Part shown: piece after piece, positions 50,338-62,300 of the stretch
How positions within the stretch are numbered: the stretch's first letter is position 1
Layout: each line of letters starts with the position of its first letter
NCBI GenBank assembly: GCA_935421135.1
Contig: OW285195.1
Location: 8,284,701-8,348,700, forward strand
Origin: Bugulina stolonifera
Lineage: Eukaryota; Bryozoa; Gymnolaemata; Cheilostomatida; Bugulidae
DNA length: 64,000 bases
Direction of reading: 5' to 3'
Position numbers and translations under genes: made by a program
Notes under the pieces: generated by a model
The model's input: the letters and a program-made list of their open reading frames with translations, nothing else
What the model was told of the DNA's origin: nothing
Database searches by the model: none

Positions 50338-51027
50338 CAAGCACTTCGTGCTTGGTCTGCGTCGCAAGCTTTACTGCATTAGTTGCTCGCTTCGCTTGCA
50401 TGAAACGATGGCTTGCGTACTGCAGTCATGCATATACATGACCTCTGGAGGCGCAGGTATGTTACAATTACTCCATGAGTAGTTGTGCCCCTTTGCATTA
50501 AGAAGACAACTGCAAGCAGATAGCCCGAGTTCTAACACCAATTTGTATGGTAGGGTGGGTCGATACCCACCCTGCCCTTGTTCAGGGTCGAGGACCTAAG
50601 GCTACAACCCCGCCTCGGCAGCGATGCCTGGGGACCTGATCCCAAGATCCTAGCACCACCCGGAACCAAGATCCTCACCAGCAGCATTGTAACATGTATA
50701 AATCACGAGTCCAGGAGGATCTCCGCTGCCGGCATAGCCCGAGTTCCAACATTTATTTGGCGGGTAGGGTGGGTCGAGCACCCACCCTAAGTGAGGTCCG
50801 AGGTCCTAAGGCTAAAGACCCACCCCAGCAGCGATGCAGGGGGGCCCTGTCCCAAGGTCCTAGCACCACCCGGAGCCAAGATGCTGACCGGCAGCATAGC
50901 AACATATATGAGTCGTCCCAATTTTCGACCCCAAATCTGATTGGAGGATGGCAGACCGTTAGCCGCAGACCGTAGACCACAGACCGTAGACCACAGACCG
51001 TAGACCGTTTCGTCTTTTGTTATATGA
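50338..51027. repeat. GC-rich 690-bp repeat unit R, copy 1
   Basis: Starts with the small palindrome aagcacttcgtgctt. Contains two sub-repeats of about 220 bp, each with gtgggtcga...cccaccc, ctaaggct, cagcagcgatg, ggtcctagcaccacccgga and ggcagcat. Ends in a 14-bp microrepeat of cagaccgtagacca (50952-51008). Confidence 0.85.
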
Positions 51028-51707
51028 CAAGCACTTTGTGCTTGGTCTACGACGCAAGTGTCACTGCATTAGTGCTCGCATGTAATGATGGCTTGTGTTC
51101 ATGTACTGTGGTCATGCATGTACCGAACCTCTGGTGGCACAGGCATGTTACAATGACTATATGAGGAGTTGTGCTCCTTTGCATTAAGAAGACAACTTCA
51201 AGCAGTTAGCCCGAGTTCCAACACAAACATAGTGGGTAGGGTGGGCCGGGTACCCACCCCGCCCTGGGTAAGGGTCGAGGGCCTAAGGCTACGGACCCAC
51301 CCCAGCAGCGATGTAGGAGGACGTGGTCCCAAGGTCCTAGCATCACCCGGAACTAAGATCCTCACCGGCAGCATTGTAACATCTATTTAATCATGTGTCC
51401 AAGAGGATCTCCGCTCCCGGCATACCCCGAGTTCCAACACTTATTCGGCGGGTGGGGTGGGTCGAGCACCCACCCCACCCTAGATCGGGTCCGAGGACTT
51501 AAGGCTAGGAACCAACCCCAGCAGCGATGCAGGGGGACCCGGTCGCAAAGTTCTAGTGCCACCCGGAGCCGAGATCCTGACCGGCAGCATTGCAACATAT
51601 ATGAATTGTCCCAATTTTCGACCCCAAATCTGATTGGAAGATGGCAGACCGTTAACCGCAGACCGTAAATCGCACACCGTAGACCGTTTCGTCTATTGTT
51701 ATATGAT
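51028..51707. repeat. GC-rich repeat unit R, copy 2 (tandem)
   Basis: Head-to-tail with copy 1 and the same internal order. Fewer terminal cagaccgtagacc units. Confidence 0.85.
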
Positions 51708-51770
51708 ATATGATAACATGGACATAAATCATCCATCACTTACATTTCAAGCAATGAGTAAAAATCTATA

Positions 51771-51895
51771 ATAGCCAGATCAGTACATAATAATAAAAAC
51801 ACCCTAGAATAAAACTTATAACATAGATGTGCATCTACAATGTATATTCAGTTTTATTCTAGGGTGGTTTTATTATTATGGACTGATCTGGCTAT
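51771..51895. mobile_element. 125-bp hairpin MITE
   Basis: Imperfect inverted arms of about 46 bp (from atagccagatcagt to actgatctggctat) around a loop of about 33 nt. Family not recognised. Confidence 0.8.
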
Positions 51896-53255
51896 CTGTC
51901 AATAAAATACCAAATTTGGTTAAATAAACAATACTGAAAAAAGTGGTAGCCATACTATATACATGTTGGTGTAAAAGGACTTGAAATTAATAATAACCGT
52001 TTCATCTTCCCAGAGAAACACTGCAAGCAGGAACTAATTGAATAGCTTCTTTCAAGGGCTGGCCTGCTCACTGGGTTAGAATAGCATTCATGATGATAGA
52101 ATAGCAGGAGTACTTGAAGTTTTCTGCTCATGGAAGTATGAATAAAAAGGAAGGACAGCTCCAGAATCGTCAATCATTTCCAAATGCACGTGGATGTAAT
52201 GTGTCTCTACTGAAAGGTCAGCGCAAACAACAATAAGCAGCATAATGTGGAGAGGCTCCACATACATGAATAGTAATGTGCATCATTGTATAAGTCAGTT
52301 TATCCCATATCCACACTATTCTGTGCAAAATAATAGTATCTTATGGCTGATTAATGACAATAAGGTCAGCTACAGTCAGCCATAAATTTGTTGACTGTCA
52401 TCACAGGATTGTTAACTAAAGCTACCTTTGCTATCCTAGTAAAACTTCTTTTTAGAGTTTGACTGAATTTTGGATATGACCAGTAACTAAAAAAATTTGC
52501 ATGAAACAATGAGAGCCAATATGTGTTGAAATTCTTTTTACATGCTTTTTACATGCAATGATATTAAGGTGTTTAAATACATAGTTTACACTAGAAGTAT
52601 TGAAAACAATGAAAACACATGCTTTACCTTTTATTACTATTTGAGACCATAAGAGCTTGGTGAAAACTATGGTACAGTCAACACCTTCAGTTAGCCAACT
52701 CACAATGCAGATCTGAATTTAGGCCCTAGTGAAATGTCTTATCTAAATTGTACAGTTTGTAGTAGCACAGTTACTGTAGAATTACCTCCACACATAGTTT
52801 TACCACTGGAGTTGTCCCTGACGAAAGCTTCGTATTGTTCACAACAACAATAACAACAATAACAACAGTGCATGTAGTTACGTTTGTAATATTTGCAATT
52901 TTGTGTATACCTATCGTCGATTTTTGTTACTACAAGTCATGCACTCTCGCACGTGAAATTATACAATGTATTTTGCTTATGTTGTCGTAGCCATGTATAC
53001 CTACCTGCCTTGGCTTACATGCAGGACTCTACTTTATCATTTTGGTGTTTCCTGGTATACACAAAGTCAATATTAATACCAGCATAATCTCTCTAGTCTC
53101 CATAAGGATTAAGGTAGTGTGGTAAGGTGTATAGTGTAGAGATCAATTTGAAAAGCCTCTCCTACAACGTACAACAGTGATGTTGTAAACAACAGGAGTG
53201 GTCTTTGTCTCTATGGCAACAGGAGCATCAATAATGATGTACTTGAATATGAAAA
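51896..53255. other. spacer, no gene seen
   Basis: Includes a short aacaacaat microsatellite (about 52841-52866). No exon recognised. Confidence 0.4.
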
Positions 53256-53357
53256 TTTATAAGCAGGCTACAGTAATCCCACTGAGTTGCTTATCAACAC
53301 ATCACCTGTAACTAACGTGTACCATGTTGAAGTATAATTTTGTATTTGTCTTGCTGG
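53256..53357 (+). pseudogene. orphan signal-peptide exon resembling exon 1 of the Cys-rich genes
   Basis: A TATA-like box (tttataag, 53256-53263) lies 61-68 bp upstream of an ATG at 53324. The open stretch 53324-53357 is exactly 34 nt, ends in phase 1 before gtgagt, and encodes MLKYNFVFVLL. This is the promoter-exon geometry of genes A, C and D. No second exon with the ten-cysteine pattern was found downstream to 56 kb, so it is either a relic or chance. Confidence 0.35.
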
Positions 53358-53868
53358 GTGAGTTAGCAATATGTCTGTTTAGATATTTCTGTTATTGTCT
53401 ACTTGATAATCTGCATATACATGTACCTGTGTGCATTATTAATCCATAATTATATATTAGAGAATAACATGAGTACTAACAGCATAAATTATAGTTTCAT
53501 GTAATACTACATAGAATAGTAGGGCGGTAACTTTTGGATGTAATGACATAATATGGTAGTCAACATGTTGGTATGTGGACTGGTAATAGTGTTGCAATTT
53601 TTTTTGAAAATCTTGTTCACACTAAACTAATGGCACTAGATTACAGGAGAGATTGGCAACACAACGCAAACAAGAAGCAATCTAAGGAATGCTATATGAA
53701 ATACACAGATGAGTGACTCATTAATTGCAACTTGTTTGCTGACTGAATGGGAAACAAAAAATCCCAAAATATGATGAAAAACTTAAGAAATAATATACAT
53801 CTTCCTATAATATCGATTGCTGCTGACATGGAAAACCCAGGAGAAGAGTATATAAGGAGAGCTTTTTG

Positions 53869-53937
53869 AGAGCACAGGGAGAGCACAATGGGAGAGCACA
53901 ATGGGAGAGCCTAATGGGAGAGCACTGAGAGAGCACA
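53869..53937. repeat. short tandem repeat of gggagagcacaat
   Basis: About five degenerate copies of a 13-14-bp unit directly downstream of a TATA-like sequence (tatataagg near 53849). Confidence 0.8.
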
Positions 53938-54739
53938 TCCAAGGAGGACACAGAGAATACAACAGAGGACACATTGGGGACATTATACGAAGATTAATTA
54001 CCAAGTGCTCATATTTTTTTAGTATTATTTTTTTCTTGTTGACGATATTCTGGAACACAGACTCAGTGTAAGTCTTTATTTACTTATATTCCTTTTTCAT
54101 AAAGAGGCTGATTGACTTTTGTATTAGCTCTAGCAGAGTGCTTGACTATAGTTGAGATTGACTGGCAAGAGATAATTTTTTTGTAAGACAGTTATATTGG
54201 TACGCAGCAATTGCAGACACTGACACTTTGGTTATTTGATCGCGAATTGGATTCAGTACACTGAACATTAGCTGAACACATAGTGAGGATTTAGAATTCC
54301 TGAGAGATATTTCATTGAATTATTGATTGGAGATACTGATAATATTTTGGGTGCAAATTTTTATATCAGAATTAATGAGAATTCGATTGAACAAATGTTA
54401 TACAAATCCATGAGACTTTGGTATACAATTCCACTGAGATAATTTAATATGTTTTCTTTGAGGTAATTTTAAATATATAACAATGCTTAAACCTCAAATT
54501 GATCTGAGAAGTGCTCGAATTGCTAGGCAAATAATTCATATCATACCTGATACACAGCAATTATTTGAAGGAGATACACTAGAATTGAGTGGCTTGTGTG
54601 ATGGGCATATACATATTATTAGCAATTACCTCTTATCCAGTATCATATAAATATTATAAAATTCACGATGTGTAAAACGGTAGTAGCAATCAATGCAATT
54701 AGTTTCCTTTTACATATATTATATTTTATCGTCATACAT

Positions 54740-55090
54740 AGTAATGAGCACACAACTCCTCTTACTGACACGGAGTATTATAATTACACGGCATAGTTTA
54801 TTTCGCAATCTTGTATTGATTAAGTACTTTCGACGGCTAGTATTTCATCACTATTATTAATTAGCTGCCGTTGTGGTACAATCCTTTTTATGATTGGTCT
54901 CCGGCCTACCGTTAGAGACACTTCTTTTTCTTATTGGTTCGTCTACAATCAGACCTTTAGTATATAAGGCGTGCAATTCTAACTACTTATCAGTCTTCTA
55001 TACACTGCTGTATTTTATACTCATGTACCTTTTTGCTGGAACATTAAATATACTCTGATTGCGCTACCAAGAATACTGGAGTTCTGCTGT
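54740..55090 (+). mobile_element. possible LTR or retroelement promoter remnant
   Basis: Carries gattgg and attgg boxes (about 54893, 54937), a TATA box (tatataag, 54961-54968) and attaaa (55043-55048) 82 bp later, an LTR-like order. No matching second copy or ends were found in the window. Confidence 0.3.
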
Positions 55091-56380
55091 TCAAGTACAT
55101 AGGTATGCAATTACAATAATACTTATTTTAATACTTAATATTTGAGTGCATACGTCCTGAGTGCTACCATTTCATTTCACCTAGAACCAAGATATACTAG
55201 TTTACATAAATTAATTTGAGCGAATACAGGAGGTTACATATACTTATATCATTGGATCAAAGTATTCATTGTGAGAAGTTATCTTCTCTCAATAGAGCTA
55301 AAGTTGACATGAGAAGACAACTATCAGTTAGTGCGATATAATAATATTACATGAGAATAGAAGTTATCTTCTCTCAATTGATTGAAGGTTAACAGGAGAA
55401 TAAAATTACAAATTACACAGTTCATTACACATTGCCATTAGTATACCTACTAAACACACAATTGACCTAATAAACACATATGCATACACGCACATCAATA
55501 CAATACAATACACGCAATATACACCACATTATATTTCCCTCGTGACAAAGATATTTGCTAATTAGTCATGTGTGTGTTGGTGTAGCAAAGCACCAGCAGA
55601 TGAATGTTTGCCTGGGTACATTCTGTGCAAAGATACAAAGACATAGTGTCAGTTTACAGTCAAACCTTTCCATATAACAGTTCCTCTTGCCTGGAACAGC
55701 AAATGAATCCTTGTATAAATCCTAGCAAACATGTTTCTAAATATAGAGCTGTTGTATGCCGCCTTTGTACACCACATGTAACTGTACTAAAGTGATGACT
55801 TATATGTTATTGGGATTTGTAATGTTCAAGAAGATTTTCCCACATTAGCCAAGCGGGACCACAACAAACTATTGAAGGACAATTTATTGCCCTTCTTCTA
55901 TATAATAATCACAGATACGTAGATGATTCAAAAACTTTCTTGGTTACAGGATAAACTGCGTTGTATGCTTGAGGTAATGCACTTTTAAGAAAAAGCAGAG
56001 TGTATGCTTTCCATTTTACTCCTATGCTTGCCATAATTTGTTTATGTATTCTGTACTGGAAAAATAATAATGCCATTCATTAATTGATTCAGTGAGCATA
56101 GTTGGACAAGCAGTGCCTTCGCATTGATTGTTTTTGTAATTCATTATGTGTCCATTGCCAACATAATGTGACATGCATGATGGATTATTATTTGTACAGT
56201 AACACTGCAGGCCTAGATCGTTCATCCAATCAAATTCACTGATATCTCTACGAAAAGGGATTCCCCATTCAAGCCTACTAGTGCTACTACAATCATGATT
56301 GTATTATACTAGTTACTAGTTACTAGTTACTTAGCTGCACATACCGCTACTAGTCTTCAGTTGATAACAACTAATCAAAG

Positions 56381-59300
56381 ATGGCTGCTGCATCAACAAA
56401 CCAAACACTAACAGAAGACTACAGCTGTGGATACTGTCTACAGAGACTGAACTATATGATAGATCCTAGAGAGCTCCCATGTTCTCATGTATTCTGTCTA
56501 CCATGTCTACAGTCTGCCATCAAGGAGAGTAGGGGAGGATCTCTAGTTTGCACTTTCTGTAGGTGAGTGAAAGTCTACTCTCCTACCATTTGATTCTTAA
56601 TCATTCACTATGTTGCAGATTCCATGGCCACCACTTCAGTGTATGTTGTAGTGTCTTGGGATATGATATGGGGCTATAGCCCTAGGACCATGGACATTCT
56701 ATACATCTTCTATTGGACATGCTATATCATACCTTTAGTCATGTATTATAAAATAATACATATAATATCATATAACTAAGGAGGAAACAGTCGGCGAGTC
56801 GTGGGTCTGTGGTCTGTCGTTCTTCAATCAGATTCAGGGTCGAAAATCGGGACGATTTATATGTCTCATGCTGCCGATCAGGATCTCGGCTCTGGGTGGT
56901 GCTAGAACTTTGGGACCGGGTCCACCAACATCGCTGCCAGGTTGTGCCCCTGCCTTAGGCCCCTAAATCCGACCCAAAATGGGGAGGGTACTCAATCTAC
57001 CCCACCCGCCGGATGGGTGTTGGAACTCGGGCTATCCTGGCAGCGAAGAACCCTCCTGGACCCGTGCATAGAATTACCTCCCCTAGAATGCTTACTCGTA
57101 GTCACGTGACAAGATCATTTCATTAGCGGGAGGTTCGCTAGTGTGGAACAGACGGATGAAGGTAGTTTTCTCATTGTTTACATTGGCAACCATTATAATT
57201 ATATATACCTCGAAAAACTTTTGGACTAGGTATGTTGATGTATATAAAACAGACCATAAAATTGGTTTAAAAGCTTTATGACTGTAACAGATTTGGCCAC
57301 TAATTAGACTCTATTTCCATTGCTATAACCTATGTTTATTATATATTATAGTTGATCTATTGTGCCCACCGAACTCTGTTGCCATGGTTTGTGATAAGAA
57401 CTTGGGCTAACAATGTCAGCACAATATTTTGTTAAATTGCTAGACAAAATCATAGGAATAACACATTGGTAAATGTACCCAATCAATGAGTAAAAATAGT
57501 CAACTAATAATGGGGCAGCTGACAACCACCATTTGGTACCTTAGGTTGAATGCCAGCATGCACAACACTACAGGATAAAGTTGCTTATGCTATATACCAC
57601 AGGAGTGTCACTGTATAGCTTATAAATATAGCTGGTTATTAATTTATTAAGTGATACATGTACAGATTGCATGTACATGTAGGTGCACTTATACATGTAG
57701 ATGAATAAATTATTTAGCAAATATTAGTACAGTAGGCTACATGTACACTGGCCAATGTTAGAAAGGTGTACAAATTGTGATGTAAAATTAATATTTATTT
57801 GTTAGCCTGAATTAGCCTGAATTGTGCATGAGTAGATTATTTATAGACATTATAGTATATCATTGTGGGATTATACAGGATATTATGTGATACAGCACAG
57901 AATTACTGGAGACCTTCATTGTATTGTAAAAGTATTGTTAATCAAAACCATAGCTGGAGGTTTTGACAGGGTATGTGAGGGAGGTTGAATCAGACAGGAT
58001 CCCTTATTTTAATACAGGTTGAATTATTAGATGAGAGACAATGATTCTGGCAATTCTCTGCTGGAAACATTAGGGAAAAGTTTATGACAAAAGCAACATT
58101 GTTAGTTCAGGTTCTTATCACAAACCATAACTACAAAAGTTGGGTGGGCGCAATAGATCCACTATAATATTATATAAAACATAGGTTATGGCAATGGCAA
58201 TAGGGTCTCTATTAGTGGTCAAATATATTACAGCCATAAAGCTTTGAAACAAATTTTATGGTCTGTTTTTAATACATTAACATACCTAGTCTATGTTCTG
58301 CAAAAAAGATTTGGTCATAAAAGCTGGGAAAGTATTAAAATCCCTTCCCAAAAATGTTTCATCTTATATAAAATTATAATGGTTGCTAATGTAAACAATG
58401 AGAAAACAACCTTCTTTCGGTTTCTCCTTGCCAGCAGCGGTCACGTGATAAGTAAGCATTCTAGGGGAGGTAATTCTATGAACCCGTGTTTTACATATGT
58501 TGAAGGGCTGTCAGAGAAAATCTCGGCTCTTGGTTGAGTTAGGACTTTGAAACTGGATCCCCTGGTAACGCTGCCGGGGCGGGTCCATAGCCTTAGGCTC
58601 TCAACTCTACTCCGGCAAGGTGGGTGTCCAACCCACCCTACCCACTATATTGGTATTGAAGCTGGGCCTATGGACTTGGAGTTGTCTCCCTAGTGCAAGG
58701 AAACACAACTCCTCATGGAACCCCTGCAAATGCCTGTGCCACCCAAGGTCATGCACATGCATGGCTACAGCACATGAACACAAGCCACCATTACACGATA
58801 GTGAAGCGAACATTCATTGCAGTGAGACTTGCATCGCAGACCAAGCACAAAGTGCTTGTAATGATGCAAATATTTTATAATATTGCACCACGTGTAACTC
58901 TTCCCAGGTCTAACACTGGTGTGGCATTTATTAATAGTAATATTACATTGATAGCGGTACATTCCATGTATGTGTGTAGCAGTGACATATAATTGCATTG
59001 TAGTAGCAGCAGTGGTTTATAATTTAAGTAGTAGTAATGTTGTTAATTTGGTCAATAACTGATGTGGTCTGCGTAAGTATATGCTGGCTTTTTCTTGCAG
59101 CAAACAGCTAAAATTGCAGATTGATCTTTCTTTGTTCTGTAGTTTTGTATCCCTTGACTGTGATCTATACAATGCAATCAGTACTGCTGGTTTATAGTTA
59201 GAATTGCAAACAAATTGCTAATGACTTAGTTTTCTTCCTATCAACTGTGTACATATTTTCCGTAATCCAAGACAGTTAGCATATAAAAAAGCTGTATGTT

Positions 59301-62300
59301 AAAGTTTACAGTTAATTTTTTACCAGAGTAACTGACTAGCAACCCAATTTTTATTTACTCGCTTCATTTTGTATTGCTCTAAGAAACTAAATATTTATCA
59401 CACATACGTTGGAGACAGGAATAAACTAACTAACTAAGAGCTGCATCTCTGAGAGCAGTACATTTCCTTTCTTGATCTGATATAATTGATTCATTAATTC
59501 ACTTCTTTGCTTCAGTATAGTCAACCTCTTATACTGAGTTCTTCTGGAATTGTGCCACACAAGCCACTGCCCCCATAGATTACCCTGATCTTGGTGTTAA
59601 CAACTCTGGTCTAGCATAAGCCCAGCTAAAAAGACAGTCTATTACTGCAGAATTTGCATTAGTAACCTTGTAACTTGGACTTAGGATTTAGCCAGACGGT
59701 TTACCCCTCCGTGTGATGTGTGTGGCGTCATTACCCTACTCTGTAGGAACCTAAAAATACGGCAAAAGCAAAATCATTTGTTGAAAACTGAGTATTAGCA
59801 ATAATAATAACGATAATATTTGTGGTGCCAAAAACACTTCTTTAACCTGGCTGCTCAATAGCAGAGCTAATCGAGGGGCCACCACTGCTCTCAGAGCTGG
59901 ATATTATTATAGTTCGATGTGGCATGGAGGGAAAACCTCCAGGTCAATGGTGGGACTCGAACCCACGTCCTTGCAGATAACTTGCGGCATTGCTGCAAGA
60001 CCAGAGTGACTAGCGCTAGATCACCAAGACCATCATTTCTCATTTTTTGTTTTAGCACCAACCATAAATTGGAAGATGCGAGTGCTCTGGGGAAAGTGCT
60101 ACCACCAGAAATATCTGATGCTGCTTCTGACTCCGGCGTCATGTCATGTGACCTCTGTAAGAATGTGGAGAGCAAAGCAGTTTGCTATTGTGTGGGCTGT
60201 GATAAGAAATTTTGTGATCAACATCTGAAGGTAGCCAACTTGGTAGTACTTTAGATAAGTTAGCTCCCCTATTTGTACTCTTCTAGTCAGTACTTATGTG
60301 GTTAATTACAGCCATAAGGTAGCAGTGCACAAGTCCTCAGATGCGGTAGTAACAAGCCATAATGTCCGGAAATCCAATTAGTGCATCATGTATACACATA
60401 CAGTTGTGGATTTCACATTAGACTGGTATCCCACAACAATAATAGGTCTAATGTACACGATTAATCACCTGGCTAGGAGATTTATCCTGAATGGGTCCAT
60501 GATCCATTCAAGCGGCTAGTGTGAACATAGCTGGAGGTTTTGTAGCTTGACCACAAAATTGCAGAGATTATTTTTGTGCTTTCATTGGATGATTGTTGTT
60601 GAATTGATAAATTACCAGGATAAATTGCCTAGCAAACTCCCCATTAGAGTTCCCATGAATCCCAAGTGCAGATGATTGCCTGCTATTTCACCTTATATAA
60701 CCCTTTCTTCTACTTACATGTTATTTTAGGTGCATGAGGAGTTTGGATTGAATCATGTGACTGTTAGAATAGATCAGTTCACATCCCAGCGAAGGAAATA
60801 TCAAAGGGAATATTGTCCTACTCATGACAGAGAGATCATCTCGCACGCTTGTGGGAAATGCCTGAAAATGTTTTGTTCTACTTGTGAGATGAACTTGACT
60901 TGTGAAGTAGTAGATGGTAAGTTCATATAGTTACTAAACAATAGATTCAGTGGAGACAGCAGTAAGAGAGGAACTCTGGGATCACATCATGTGGATGCAT
61001 CACACACATAATTATCAACTTAATATGACCACGTACACGCATGTGTCAGTTATTCTCCCTCATAGTACAATGCAGATCTTGGATCCATGTGAACCCGTAG
61101 CTTCATTATACTCAATTATGGTTTATTTTGTCTAGACACAAGATTAATCAAACCAAATGTAGCACCTCAAACAAGCCATGTTTTTGAATGAGGTTTATCA
61201 CCAGGAACAAACAGATTGTTAGGTTGAATAACTGTTAATTGACTCATCCTTGATTGGGAATAAAAAATACAGTAGCACATCAGTCCAACATATGTATTAC
61301 ATGTTTGTAGTCAGTCGTGATTAACCAATGTATATTTTTATTGATGGATTACGCTATGGTCATACTTTTAAAGAAAACGGTGTCCACCTACATCATAAAA
61401 TTCATAATTTGGAGTCGTTTGCCAACAAAGTAAGAATAGAGATTAAGAACATGATAAAGAACCTGTCAGACAAGATAACTGAAATATCCAAACAGGAAAA
61501 GGCGGCTTGGAGAAAACTGGATCAAGTTGAAACATCAATTAAGGAAATGGTATCGGAAGTTGACAGAGTTGCCGAAGAACAGGTAATAATATTAAGTATG
61601 GTGAATATTAAATTAGTCTAGAGTGAATACTTTGGCACACAGCAGCTGCTTTTTACATGGTATGTGAGAAAGACTTTTTCTCCTACACACACACAGGCAC
61701 ATCTATGTTATGAAACCTAATACCTTGTGCATGCTGACTGGCCAACTAATGCTATCTGCATACTATGTATCTCTGTACAATATAGATTGCGGCAATTAGA
61801 AAGAGCTGTGCTGATACAAAGAGAGATATAGCAGATTATGAAATGAGAAATGCAGAACAGGTAGAGAAATACACAGCAGGCTTGGTGGTAGAGAAACAGA
61901 GGCTAGAGGATATCTGGAGATCAGCTCATGATCTGGTAGCACTAGATGGACATGCGAAGGTGGTGAACAGCTGGAAGGACAGTGTTAAACAAATAGATGA
62001 TTGTCTATCTACTCAAATTGGTCAACTCAGACTCCAGTCAGGGATCCTCAAAGATTCTGGTAGAGTATTTCACTCCTGCTAAACGAGTTAGGTGCAGAAA
62101 TGGAGAAATTTGAGATAGCCTTTGTTCTTCACCAAAAGTAAAGCAGGAGAAGTTGTCTTCTCTATATTTTGCTGGTTGACCGCCCTTACCCCAACCACAA
62201 ACAAGAAACTAAGGCTATCCAAATTTCTCCACTGCTGCACCTAACAGTACTAAACAATGCTTATCATCTGTTTCAGAATTATTTACAAGTACATGTATAT

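Noticed and set aside
54740..55090. A firm LTR call
   Set aside because: Signal order fits an LTR, but with no second copy, ends or duplication it was left as a low-confidence feature.
59919..60254. 111-residue frame starting before exon 2 of TRIM-like gene 4
   Set aside because: It reads through the SINE-like repeat into the real exon. Comparison with gene 3 puts the exon start at the acceptor, 60056.
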